DNA of 64,000 nucleotides from Thermoflexus hugenholtzii (GCF_018771565.1 NZ_CP076326.1:310001-374000); one strand, 5' to 3'. Positions 7,199 to 15,645 are shown, counted from the first letter of the stretch. Notes: a model not told the origin generated them from the sequence alone. Made by a program: numbers and translations.

Positions 7199-8745
7199 GA
7201 GCGGTGCCGATCTCCTTATGGAATCCGATTTCGGTCGACTCCGGCCGACGGCCGGAGGCTTTCCCGCCGATTGAAATCGGCCTCTCCGGGCGCTGCGCGC
7301 CGGGCGTCGGCCTTCGCCGACGCAGAAGACACCTTCCCGGTCGGCGCAGGCCGACCGTTGGCCGAAGGCCTTCCGAGGTCGAATTCATTCGGCGCACAGG
7401 CCGACCGATGGCCGAAGGCTTTCCCGCCGATTGAAATCGGCCTCTCCGGGCGCTCCGCGCCGGGCGTCGGCCTTCGCCGACGCAGGGAACGCTTTTCGGT
7501 CGGCACAGGTCGACCGGTTGGCTGAAGGCCTTCCGAGGCCGAATTCATTCGGCGCACAGGCCGGCCGACGGCCGGAGGCTTTCCCGCCGATTGAAATCGG
7601 CCTTCTCAGGCGCTTTTGCGCCGGGCGTCGGCCTCCGCCGACGCAAATGAGATCTCCCGGTCGGCGCAGGCCGGCCGATGGCCGGAGGCCTTCCCGCCGA
7701 TTGAAATCGGCCTCTCCGGGCGCTGCGCGCCAAGCGTCGGCCTCCACCGACGCAGAAGATACCTTCCCGGTCGGCGCAGGCCGGCCGATGGCCGGAGGCC
7801 TTCCCGCCGATTGAAATCGGCCTCTCCGGGCGCTGCGCGCCGGGCGTCGGCCTTCGCCGACGCAGAAGACACCTTCCCGGTCGGCGCAGGCCGACCGTTG
7901 GCCGAAGGCCTTCCGAGGTCGAATTCATTCGGCGCACAGGCCGACCGATGGCCGAAGGCTTTCCCGCCGATTGAAATCGGCCTCTCCGGGCGCTCCGCGC
8001 CGGGCGTCGGCCTCCGCCGACGCAGAAGACACCTTCTCGGTCGGCGCAGGCCGACCGTTGGCTGAAGGCCTTCCGAGGCCGAATTCATTCGGCGCACAGG
8101 CCGGCCGTCGGCCGAAGGCTTTCCCGCCGATTGAAATCGGCCTTCTCAGGCGCTTTTGCGCCGGGCGTCGGCCTTCGCCGACGCAGAAGACACCTTCCCG
8201 GTCGGCACAGGCCGACCGATGGCCGAAGGCCTTCCGAGGTCGAATTCATTCGGCGCACAGGCCGACCGATGGCCGAAGGCTTTCCCGCCGATTGAAATCG
8301 GCCTCTCCGGGCGCTGCGCGCCGGGCGTCGGCCTTCGCCGACGCAGAAGACACCTTCCCGGTCGGCGCAGGCCGACCGTTGGCCGAAGGCCTTCCGAGGC
8401 CGAATTCATTCGGCGCACAGGCCGGCCGACGGCCGAAGGCTTTCCCGCCGATTGAAATCGGCCTCTCCGGGCGCTCCGCGCCAAGCGTCGGCCTCCGCCG
8501 ACGCAGAAGACACCTTCTCGGTCGGCGCAGGCCGACCGTTGGCCGAAGGCCTTCAAAGGCCGAATTCATTCGGCGCACAGGCCGGCCGTCGGCCGAAGGC
8601 CTTGGCGCCGATTGAAATCGGCCTCCGCCGACGCAAAAGGTGCTTTTCCAGGTCGGCGTAGGCCGACCACCGGCCAAAGGCCCCTGGAGGCCGAATTCAT
8701 TCGGCGCACAGGCCGACCGATGGCCGAAGGCCCTCCAGGTCGAAT
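7199..8745. repeat. Composite hairpin repeat array with 160/110-bp period
   Basis: About 1.5 kb of tandem composite repeats. The marker GATTGAAATCGG occurs ten times, at 7269, 7429, 7589, 7699, 7809, 7969, 8129, 8290, 8450 and 8610, giving spacings of 160, 160, 110, 110, 160, 160, 161, 160 and 160. Each long unit contains several palindromes: GCCGATTgaAATCGGC, GCGTCGGCcttcGCCGACGC, GGTCGGCgcagGCCGACC and CGAATtcATTCG. The 110-bp form lacks the module with GAATTCATTC. Every frame is nearly free of stops, which creates long spurious ORFs. A second array in the opposite orientation lies at 24251-24836. Confidence 0.9.
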
Positions 8746-10464
8746 TCATTCGACGCCCATCCGGCGCATGGCGCGGGCCTTCAGGGCGGCCCGCCGCCGG
8801 CGGTAGGTCGCCTCGTCCACCTCCCCCGCCGCGTAGGCCTCGTCCAGTCGGGCGAGCTCCTCGATGGGATCCACCTGTCGGCCCCACCTGAACCATACCA
8901 TCCCGGCCGCCAGCCCTGCGCCGAGGATCAGCAGGACCGGGACCAGCCAGCCGGGAGCCGCCGAGCGGGGCCGCAGGGCAAGGGTGATCGCCTGCCCCGG
9001 ATCCGGAGGCCGGATCTCATAGAGACGATACACCGTTGATCCCAGGGTGCGCAGTCCCAGATCCCGGATCCCGGGGCCGGTCGCTTCCATCGCGTCGCCT
9101 GCGATCAGGAGGTTCCACTGGGCGACCGGATACAGGGAGCGCAGGGTCAGCGTCCGCGCCCGGGCCAGGGGGAGCTCATACCCGAACGCCGCCTGATAGC
9201 CCATCCCGGGCGGGATGGCCGCGGTGTCGATCAAGCGTTCTCCTTCCTGTCGGTAACGGGCGCCCAGCTCGCCCTCGGCGATCTGAAGGTTGGACGCGCC
9301 CGGAGGAAGGAAGAAGATCATCCCGGGGTTCCCGGCGCCTCCATAGGCGGCCGATCCCCGGTTTGAGTAGATCCAGATCTCGGTCACCAGCAGGCGATCC
9401 GCCAGCGGCTGTAGGATCCAGTGGGCCTGATCGATGTGGATCCCTCCGGGGTCCGCTGTCCGGTCGAAGACCATCAGCGTCACTGTGAGCGCATGCCCGG
9501 CGGTCAGGGTGAGCGGATGGGCCGCCGGGTAAGCGATCTCCTGCCACTCCGCCATCGGGAGGTAATCGGCCTCCGCATACACCGGCACCTCAGGGAAGCG
9601 GAAGCTCCCATCGGCCGCCGTGCGGGTCGTCTGCGAGAAGATCGGGGAGGACCCGATCAGGGCGTAGAGGGTGACGGTGACGCCGGCCGCGGGCGCCTCG
9701 GTCGCTCCGTGGAGGACCTGGCCGCTCACCTCGGCGCTCCCGGTCGGGCGGGGTGGATCCCGAACCTCTCGATCCGCGACGGTGAAGGCCAGATCCGGGA
9801 GATAAGCGACGAGGGCCTGCCGGATCTCCGGGGCGAGCTCGGGCAGCCCGGCGTGGGCGGGGACCCGTTCCGGCCGCAGCGCTTCGATCCATGCGGCGGG
9901 GGCTGCCCGGAGCAGCCGCTCCGGATCCGCGAGGGAAGCCGCCCCCTCGCGTCCATCCGCGCCGTGGCATGCCGCGCACGCCTCCCGGTAGCGCTGTGGG
10001 GCGCTGGCCCGGGCTTCGGGCGGCACGGCCAGAGACCATGCGTAGAAAACGACGGCCCAGCGCTCCGCCTCGCTGAGGGCGTTCGCCCAGGGCGGCATGC
10101 CCCGCTCCGGTCGCCCCTCACTGACCACTCGGAACCAGTCCCACAGGGAAGCGGTGCGGGCCGCGAAGTCCTGCGTCAGGTCCAGGCGGGCGTCCGGGAA
10201 GCGGGCGCGGAGGGCGGTCGCCTGAGGGCCGTCGCCGCGCCCCAGCGCGCCGTGGCACGCGGCGCAGCGCTCCCGGAAGATCGTCTGGCCGGTCTTGAGG
10301 GAGAGGGAGGCCGGGGGAAGCGCCGGCGTGGGGGTGGGCATCGGCTGGGTCCGGAAGGGAACATCGCCGGCGGGCGGAGGGGCGGCCAGGGTCAGGGAGC
10401 AGCCGGTGAGGAGGATCCCGGCGAGCAGAAGCGGGAGGAGGGTGTGGGGAAGGCGTGGGCTCAT
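8746..10464 (-). CDS. Diheme c-type cytochrome lipoprotein with carboxypeptidase-regulatory-like domain
   Basis: This 572-residue protein has a lipobox (GILLTGC, Cys22) and two CxxCH heme sites: CAACH at 67-71 and CAACH at 163-167, with Met123 in RGMPPW as a likely axial ligand. Residues about 245-300 (VSGQVLHGATEAPAAGVTVT onward) look like a carboxypeptidase-regulatory beta-sandwich, followed by a larger beta-rich region, one membrane helix (VPVLLILGAGLAAGMVWF) and a short SHOCT-like helical tail. It is probably an electron-transfer protein on the outer membrane face, and a substrate of the surrounding Ccm machinery. The stop codon lies in the first hairpin of the repeat array. Confidence 0.85.
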   Translation of the reverse strand: MSPRLPHTLLPLLLAGILLTGCSLTLAAPPPAGDVPFRTQPMPTPTPALPPASLSLKTGQTIFRERCAACHGALGRGDGPQATALRARFPDARLDLTQDFAARTASLWDWFRVVSEGRPERGMPPWANALSEAERWAVVFYAWSLAVPPEARASAPQRYREACAACHGADGREGAASLADPERLLRAAPAAWIEALRPERVPAHAGLPELAPEIRQALVAYLPDLAFTVADREVRDPPRPTGSAEVSGQVLHGATEAPAAGVTVTLYALIGSSPIFSQTTRTAADGSFRFPEVPVYAEADYLPMAEWQEIAYPAAHPLTLTAGHALTVTLMVFDRTADPGGIHIDQAHWILQPLADRLLVTEIWIYSNRGSAAYGGAGNPGMIFFLPPGASNLQIAEGELGARYRQEGERLIDTAAIPPGMGYQAAFGYELPLARARTLTLRSLYPVAQWNLLIAGDAMEATGPGIRDLGLRTLGSTVYRLYEIRPPDPGQAITLALRPRSAAPGWLVPVLLILGAGLAAGMVWFRWGRQVDPIEELARLDEAYAAGEVDEATYRRRRAALKARAMRRMGVE

Positions 10465-10811
10465 CGCGGCTTCCTCCGGAGCTGGGCTCGGCGAGCCCGG
10501 ACCGCCGCCTCGATCCGGGCCTCAAGATCCGGGATCTCGCCTTCTCCTTGCAAGGCCTGTCCCACCGCAACGCCCTCCTGCAGGTAACGCTGCCGCAGGG
10601 CCTGATAATCCTCCTCCGGGATCTTCCCCATCCGCCAATCCGTCTCCAGATCCCACAGGGCCCTCAGGATCCGCTCATACTGCGCCCGGAGGGCCTCCCG
10701 ATCTTGCGGCGGATGGAGCGGTTCTTTCCCCCGGAGCGGGCTCAGGACGTAGAGCAGGGTGAGCAGGGTGATCCCAAAGCCGATCAGCAGGGTCACGAGG
10801 GTCTCTCCCAT
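10461..10811 (-). CDS. CcmI-like small membrane protein
   Basis: 116 residues: an N-terminal helix (TLLIGFGITLLTLLYVLSPL) followed by a long helical region with the motif ALWDLETDWRMGKIPEEDYQ, which resembles the start of CcmI/CycH where LxxLExDxxxGKIxxxDY is typical. CcmI presents apocytochrome c to the CcmFH ligase. Here there is no TPR part, so the assignment is partial. It overlaps the cytochrome gene by 4 bases and follows ccmG by 9 bases, fully inside the ccm operon. Confidence 0.65.
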   Translation of the reverse strand: MGETLVTLLIGFGITLLTLLYVLSPLRGKEPLHPPQDREALRAQYERILRALWDLETDWRMGKIPEEDYQALRQRYLQEGVAVGQALQGEGEIPDLEARIEAAVRARRAQLRRKPR

Positions 10812-10820
10812 CCCGCGCTC

Positions 10821-11360
10821 CTATTTGACCAGCGGATCGAGAACGGCCTCCAGCTCCCCGGGCCGGATCGGCGCCGCCTTATAGAAAACCACCCGGCCCT
10901 CCGGGTCCACCACGAAGGTCTCGGGGACGCCGGTGATGCGATACAGACGGGAGATCCGCGTGCCCAAATCGGGGCCGTTGGGGTAGGTGATCTCGAACCG
11001 CCGCAGGTAATCCAGGGCAGCGGAGGGGACGTCCAGGTAATCCACGCCCACGAAGATCACGCCGCGCTCCCGGTATTTCCGCCACAGGGCTTCGAGCAAC
11101 GGAGCTTCCTCCTCGCATGGCTTGCACCAGGAGGCCCAGAAGTTGATCACCACGGGACGTCCGCGCCATTCTCGCAGCCGGAACTCCCGGATCCCCAGCC
11201 CGCCGTCGTAGCCCTCATAAAGCGAGAGGGTGAAATCCGGCGCCGGCCCGGCGGTCGGCGCGGTCCGCCCTCGTTCGATGAAGGCCCAGCCGAGCAGGGC
11301 GAGGAAGATCAGGGCGAGGGCGAGGGCCGCTCCCCAACCCCATCGTCCCATCCGGGCCAT
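10821..11360 (-). CDS. ccmG: Thiol-disulfide oxidoreductase CcmG/DsbE
   Basis: A 179-residue membrane-anchored thioredoxin-like protein. Residues 8-28 form the anchor (WGWGAALALALIFLALLGWA) and the redox motif is INFWASWCKPCEEEAP with Cys79 and Cys82. The cis-Pro site is TGVPETFVVD and the acidic insertion typical of CcmG (GVDYLD) is present. It reduces the CxxCH thiols of apocytochromes before heme ligation. It is 9 bases from ccmH and is the second such oxidoreductase of the cluster, the other being the TlpA lipoprotein at 3411-3956. Confidence 0.9.
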   Translation of the reverse strand: MARMGRWGWGAALALALIFLALLGWAFIERGRTAPTAGPAPDFTLSLYEGYDGGLGIREFRLREWRGRPVVINFWASWCKPCEEEAPLLEALWRKYRERGVIFVGVDYLDVPSAALDYLRRFEITYPNGPDLGTRISRLYRITGVPETFVVDPEGRVVFYKAAPIRPGELEAVLDPLVK

Positions 11361-11369
11361 GCGGTCCTC

Positions 11370-11876
11370 CTACCAGTTCTCCCGCACCCACCGATCCAGG
11401 GCGCGGGCGGCTTCATCGGAGCCGGCCTCCGGGGGCACCTCCGGCGCGGGCGCCGGGCGGCGCCAGCGGGCGAGGCGGGAGGCCAGCCACAGCCCGGCGG
11501 CGGGCAGCCCGAGGGCCGGGATCAGCCACACTCCCAGACCGATCCCCCGGGGGGGCGGGACGGCCAGCACGCGCATCCCATAGCGGGAGACGAAGAAATC
11601 CACGATCTCCGTCTCGCTCCGGCCGGCCGCGAGCATGGAGCGGATCTCCTCCTTCCACTGGATGCACGTGGGCGTGTCGCAGACGTCCAGCGGCACGTTC
11701 TCGCAAACCGGGCAATACAGCTGTCGGGCCACCCGGTTGACCTCGTCGTCGGGCACCGGGGGGACCGGGGTCTGGGCCCCGGCGGGCCGGGCTACCGCCA
11801 GGGCCCAAACCAGGAAGATAGCGCCCAGCGCAAAGCCGAGAGGGCGGGGTCCTTGAAGGTATGCGGACTTCCGCAT
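11370..11876 (-). CDS. ccmH: Cytochrome c maturation protein CcmH
   Basis: 168 residues with a signal helix, the CcmH redox motif QLYCPVCENVPL (Cys55, Cys58), helices EEIRSMLAAGRSETEIVDFF and VSRYGMRVLA, and a C-terminal anchor helix. Two extra cysteines follow the motif (Cys66 and Cys71 in LDVCDTPTC); canonical CcmH does not have these, so extra disulfide or metal chemistry is possible. CcmH works with CcmF in the cytochrome c heme ligase. It lies 9 bases downstream of ccmF. Confidence 0.92.
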   Translation of the reverse strand: MRKSAYLQGPRPLGFALGAIFLVWALAVARPAGAQTPVPPVPDDEVNRVARQLYCPVCENVPLDVCDTPTCIQWKEEIRSMLAAGRSETEIVDFFVSRYGMRVLAVPPPRGIGLGVWLIPALGLPAAGLWLASRLARWRRPAPAPEVPPEAGSDEAARALDRWVRENW

Positions 11877-11885
11877 GGCTTTCCC

Positions 11886-13892
11886 TCACGAGATCATCGA
11901 CGGCTCTTCCTGAAGCCGGGGACGGATCATCTGTGGGACTGGGGCCGGCGCGGGCCGAGGCCACACGGCCACCAGCGTCCCCAGGATCAGGACGATCCCT
12001 CCGATCCAGATCCAGGAGACCAGCGGGTTGATGAAGATCTTGAAGGTCGCCCGGTTCCCACCCTCCACCCATCCGCTCAGCAGAATATAAAGATCCTCCT
12101 TGAGCGTGGCCCGCAGGGCCGGGGGCGTCAGGCTCTCTCCGCTGTCGTATTGCAGCACGTAGGGGTAAAGATCGGCGAGGAGATTCCCCCGGGCGTCGAA
12201 AGCCCGCACCCAGGCCTGAGTGACCACCACGTCCGGCTCCGTCGCCGGGGTGTATTGCCGGATCCCCTGATACACCAGCCGGTAGCCGCCGAAGGAGAGC
12301 GCCTCTCCCAGCTGGAGGGTGCGCTGGGTTTCCTGCGGGTAAGCCTGGGAGCCGATCACCCCGATCCCAATCAGGACCACGCCGAGGTGGACAAGGTAAC
12401 CCCCGTAACGGCGGGGGCTGCGGGCCAGCAGCCGGGCCAGGGCGGTCGGCCAGGGCTCCCCCGTGGCGCGGCGCCGCGCCCGCACCCCCAGCGCATAATC
12501 CAGCAGGGTCCCCCACCCGGCGAAGGCGCAAAGGCCGAATCCCACCAGGGCCCACGGTAGGGACACCCCCAGGGCGCGGGCGAGGGCCATCGCCCCCAGC
12601 CCGGCCATGGCCGAGGAGCCCACCGCCAGCCTCAGGGAAGCCCCCGGCGTCCGCCGCCAGCGGAGGAAGGGGATCACCCCCATCAGCAGATAGAGGCCCG
12701 CGAACAGCGGCCCGGTCACCCGGTTGTAATATGGGGGGCCCACCGTGAGCTTCTCGTTGAACAGCAGCTCGGAGAACATCGGATAGAACGTGCCCCAGAA
12801 GACGGCGAAGGCGATCCCCAGGAAGAGCCAGTTGTTGAGCAGGAAGAATGTCTCCCGGGAGAGCCAGGACTCGATGCGGTTCTCCGCCCGCAGGAGCTCC
12901 CAGCGCACGGTCAGCAGGGCCAGGGAGCCCACCAGCACCAGCCCCATGTAGATCAGGAAGGGCACCCCGATGGCCGAGCGGGCGAAGGCGTGCACGGAGG
13001 CGATCACCCCGGTGCGCGTGATGAACGTCCCCAGGATCACCAGGGCGTAGGTGAGGATGATCAGCAGCGCCGTCCACACCTTCAGCATGCCCCGGCGCTC
13101 CTGCACCATCACCGAGTGCAGGAAAGCGGTCCCCGTCAGCCAGGGGAGCAGGGCCGCGTTCTCCACCGGATCCCATCCCCAGTAGCCGCCCCAGCCCAGC
13201 ACGTCGTAGGCCCAGCGGGCCCCCACCAGCAGGCCCAGGCTCAGGAACAGCCAGGCCACCAGGGTCCACCGCCGCAGCAGCGGGATCCATTCATCATCCC
13301 GCCGGCCGGCCAGCAGGGCGGCGATGACGATGGCGTAGGGGACGGTGAAGCCGACGAAGCCGAGGTAGAGCAGGGGGGGATGGGCGATCATCCCCGGATG
13401 GCGCAGCAGGGGATTCAACCCCCGTCCATCCGCCGGGGGGACCGGGAAGGTCTCGAAGGGGTTGGCGAAGAACCGGTTGAGCAGCAGGAAGAACGTTTGG
13501 GTCAGCAGCAGGACGCCGGCGATGAACGGCCGCAGATCGCGGGGGAAGCGATCGGCGCGGGCCATGGCCGCGAAGAGGAAGAGGCTCATCAGCCAGGACC
13601 AGAAGAGCAGGGAGCCGTTCTGGCCGCCCCACAGGGCGGTGATCTTGAGGAAGAGCGGCTGAGTCTGCCGGGAGACCTGGGCGACGTAGATCAGGCGGAA
13701 GTCATCCGCGAGGAGGGCGGACTCCAGCAGGAGCACGGCCAGGGTGAGCAGCGGCGCCATCACCAGGCCGATGCGCCGGGCCACCTCCTCCCATCGCGCC
13801 TCCCGGCGCCACCCCGCATAAAAGGCCAGGGCCGTCCCCGCCAGGCCCAGCCCCCACGCCAGATCCAGCACCAGCTCCCCCAGCAGACTCAT
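11886..13892 (-). CDS. ccmF: Cytochrome c heme lyase subunit CcmF
   Basis: A 668-residue polytopic membrane protein, typical CcmF length. It has the heme-binding tryptophan motif WGGYWGWDPVENAALLPWL and conserved neighbours such as HPPLLYLGFVGFTVPYA and FITRTGVIASVHAF. CcmF receives heme from CcmE and attaches it to apocytochrome thiols. I start it at the ATG at 13892 (MSLLGELVLD), which overlaps the HEPN stop by 4 bases. The open frame extends 25 codons further upstream but that part has no recognisable family sequence. Confidence 0.95.
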   Translation of the reverse strand: MSLLGELVLDLAWGLGLAGTALAFYAGWRREARWEEVARRIGLVMAPLLTLAVLLLESALLADDFRLIYVAQVSRQTQPLFLKITALWGGQNGSLLFWSWLMSLFLFAAMARADRFPRDLRPFIAGVLLLTQTFFLLLNRFFANPFETFPVPPADGRGLNPLLRHPGMIAHPPLLYLGFVGFTVPYAIVIAALLAGRRDDEWIPLLRRWTLVAWLFLSLGLLVGARWAYDVLGWGGYWGWDPVENAALLPWLTGTAFLHSVMVQERRGMLKVWTALLIILTYALVILGTFITRTGVIASVHAFARSAIGVPFLIYMGLVLVGSLALLTVRWELLRAENRIESWLSRETFFLLNNWLFLGIAFAVFWGTFYPMFSELLFNEKLTVGPPYYNRVTGPLFAGLYLLMGVIPFLRWRRTPGASLRLAVGSSAMAGLGAMALARALGVSLPWALVGFGLCAFAGWGTLLDYALGVRARRRATGEPWPTALARLLARSPRRYGGYLVHLGVVLIGIGVIGSQAYPQETQRTLQLGEALSFGGYRLVYQGIRQYTPATEPDVVVTQAWVRAFDARGNLLADLYPYVLQYDSGESLTPPALRATLKEDLYILLSGWVEGGNRATFKIFINPLVSWIWIGGIVLILGTLVAVWPRPAPAPVPQMIRPRLQEEPSMIS

Positions 13893-14272
13893 CGCAGTGC
13901 CTCCACTCGTCGAAGGGCTTCTCGGGCTCGATCCAGGGCCTCCAAGGCCTCCGCACGGCCCGGCCATCCTTCAGGTAGCATCCCGGGTAGCGCGTCAGGA
14001 TATCGGGGCGGAATGTCGAAACGATCCATGCGTAGCGACTTTCCCTCCAGGTCAGATAGAGATAAACCGCGAACTCGAGCGATGAGATCCGCAATCTTAT
14101 GGGTTCTGGGAGGCAGCTTGCCCTCGGCCTCCAAGCAGGCTTTAAGGGCCTTTTCGATAGCTTGGTGCGCGTGAAAGCAAGTCTGATTGTAGATTTCGTC
14201 CTCAAAAGCCAGCTCCGCCATTCGCAAGTCCTCACGGGCGAAGCGGAGCCAATGTTCCGGAAGGGGATTCAT
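13889..14272 (-). CDS. HEPN-domain protein (partner of MNT nucleotidyltransferase)
   Basis: A 127-residue helical protein with the PF05168-type HEPN pattern: WLRFAREDLRMAELAF, then CFHAHQAIEKALKACL and PPRTHKIADLIARV. HEPN/MNT pairs often act as toxin and neutralising adenylyltransferase. A clear Rx4-6H RNase motif followed by Tyr, as in HepT, is not seen, so it may be a non-nuclease HEPN. Its start lies 41 bases inside the MNT gene and its stop overlaps ccmF, so the pair is wired into the ccm transcript. Confidence 0.8.
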   Translation of the reverse strand: MNPLPEHWLRFAREDLRMAELAFEDEIYNQTCFHAHQAIEKALKACLEAEGKLPPRTHKIADLIARVRGLSLSDLEGKSLRMDRFDIPPRYPDALPGMLPEGWPGRAEALEALDRAREALRRVEALR

Positions 14273-14615
14273 AGAGCACCACTCCCTTCGCCAGCACTTC
14301 CTCGCGGAAGAAGGGACGGTTCCGGATCTCCTCGAACTCCTCAGGGGTGTAGACCAGGAGATCCACGCCCACGCGGGGACGGAAGCGCTCCAGGAGCTCT
14401 CCGATGCGCTCCAGGAACGGGCGCGAGGAGGGCATCACCACGACCAGATCCAGATCTGAGTCCGGATGGAGCCGGCCCTCCGCCAGGGAGCCGAACAGGA
14501 TCACCCGTTGAGGGACATAATGGGTTCGCAGGAAGTCCAGGAAGCGGGCCAGCTCGGCCTCCAGGGCGGCCCGCCGCCGCTGGAGCTCCTCCGGGGGAGA
14601 GACCTCCCGGACCAT
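14232..14615 (-). CDS. Minimal nucleotidyltransferase (MNT) of a HEPN/MNT pair
   Basis: About 127 residues with the polymerase-beta-type motif FGSLAEGRLHPDSDLDLVVV: Gly42-Ser43, then Asp54 and Asp56, matching the GSx10DxD signature of MntA-type antitoxins. A later acidic position in VGVDLLVYT completes the triad. Such enzymes adenylylate their HEPN partner. I take the ATG at 14615 as start; the frame is open further upstream, but that would overlap ccmE. The next gene (HEPN) overlaps it by 41 bases. Confidence 0.82.
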   Translation of the reverse strand: MVREVSPPEELQRRRAALEAELARFLDFLRTHYVPQRVILFGSLAEGRLHPDSDLDLVVVMPSSRPFLERIGELLERFRPRVGVDLLVYTPEEFEEIRNRPFFREEVLAKGVVLYESPSGTLAPLRP

Positions 14616-14625
14616 CCAAGCCCTC

Positions 14626-15045
14626 CTATCGGGAGGATCCCGTGGCGGCCTCCTCTTCATAACGCGTCGGGCATTTGAGGAGGAGGGTCCGGGCGTAGAA
14701 CACCCCATCCGGCCCCAGGGTGCCCTCCACGATCGCCTGGGCCTCGTTCTGGAGGAGGTCCGGCTTCACCCCCTGGTAGACCACCTTGAGCGGCGGGACC
14801 TTACCGATGTCGGCCACGCGGTCCACCAGGCCGAACTCGATATAGAGCGTCTCCGGGTCGTAGCGGATCGTCCCGCCGTCGACGATCCCTGAGAGGCGGA
14901 TGGGGCGGCCCTGCAGGCTCGCCGCCCGCGCCTTCAGCTCGGAGACGGTGAGGTAATACTGGGACGCGCTGCGCAACCCGTTGACGATCAGCATTCCGAT
15001 GGCAGCGATGAGCAAACCGCCTCCCACCCAAAAGCGAGCGCGCAT
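14626..15045 (-). CDS. ccmE: Heme chaperone CcmE, Cys-type heme-binding variant
   Basis: 139 residues with an N-terminal anchor helix and an OB-fold domain (IRLSGIVDGGTIRYD, LKVVYQGVKPDLL, AIVEGTLGPDGVFYA). Standard CcmE attaches heme covalently through a His in an HxxxY motif. Here the matching place reads LLLKCPTRYE, with Cys125 and Tyr129, so it is a CxxxY-type CcmE as known from some Desulfovibrio and archaea. Those Cys-type systems are reported to lack some Ccm proteins, yet this operon keeps ccmG and ccmH. It is the first gene of the ccm transcript. Confidence 0.9.
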   Translation of the reverse strand: MRARFWVGGGLLIAAIGMLIVNGLRSASQYYLTVSELKARAASLQGRPIRLSGIVDGGTIRYDPETLYIEFGLVDRVADIGKVPPLKVVYQGVKPDLLQNEAQAIVEGTLGPDGVFYARTLLLKCPTRYEEEAATGSSR

Positions 15046-15258
15046 CTGAGGCCTCCCGCCACGTGCTCTGCTCTGAGTCTAACATATCCAGGATGTTTTT
15101 TCTATCTCTCGTTGGGGAATCGAGAGCCGGCGCTCCACAATCCGCGAGGACGAAGCCTTGCGAGGTGGCAAGAGAGGGAACGCCTGCCTTCACCGACCAG
15201 GGAGGCGTCCGGGGGAAGGCGCGAGGCGGGCCCGCAAGGGTCCAGGCGCTGGTGGCGT

Positions 15259-15645
15259 TCAGGGACGGGCCCTACGGGCTCTTCGAGATGGGGGCTCCTC
15301 CAGCCGGATCCAGACCACCGGCCCCCGGGGGCGGGAGATGGGGATCGGCTCAGGGAAGGCCTGAGGGTCGGTGAACACCCAGATGTAAAGCGGACGCCCC
15401 TGGGCGTAAGCCTCCAGGAACTCGGGATCCGCCCGGTGCCGGGAGCGCTGATGCCGCAGGGCCTCCACCGAGACCGGGCCCCGCACTTCCGCCAGCACCG
15501 CCGTCCCGATCCACCCCCGCGGGCTGACGATCCCGATGCGCCCCCGGATATGCGTCGGATACCGGCGGATCTCCCAGGTCTTCTTCCCCAACACGATGTA
15601 TGTGGCGTAAGGCTCCTGCACGATCAACCCCAGCTCCGGGCGCAT
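15259..15645 (-). CDS. ASCH/PUA-like domain protein
   Basis: 128 residues beginning LGLIVQEPYATYIVLGKKTW followed by EIRRYP and HIRGRIGIVSPRGWIG. This pattern, with a hydrophobic QEPYA start, GKKTWEIR and RGRIGI strand, is typical of ASCH domains, which adopt a PUA-like RNA-binding fold and are often found near RNA-modification or toxin genes. The start has a strong ribosome site (GGAGGGAAAGCG before ATG). A near-identical start leader precedes the broken ORF upstream, suggesting the two were once neighbours in one operon. Confidence 0.7.
   Translation of the reverse strand: MRPELGLIVQEPYATYIVLGKKTWEIRRYPTHIRGRIGIVSPRGWIGTAVLAEVRGPVSVEALRHQRSRHRADPEFLEAYAQGRPLYIWVFTDPQAFPEPIPISRPRGPVVWIRLEEPPSRRARRARP

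Noticed and set aside
7199-8745. Possible CRISPR array
   Set aside because: The repeats are 110-160 bp composite palindromes without unique spacers and no cas gene lies nearby.
7216-8896. Many long overlapping open frames through the repeat arrays (also at 24260-24885)
   Set aside because: They arise because the repeat modules lack stop codons in several frames on both strands; translated peptides only restate the repeat (PISIGGKA-type units). No ribosome site or family match.
11413-13290. Open frame in another reading frame overlapping ccmF/ccmH
   Set aside because: ccmF and ccmH in the chosen frames have all hallmark motifs; the alternative is Gly/Pro/Arg-rich noise.
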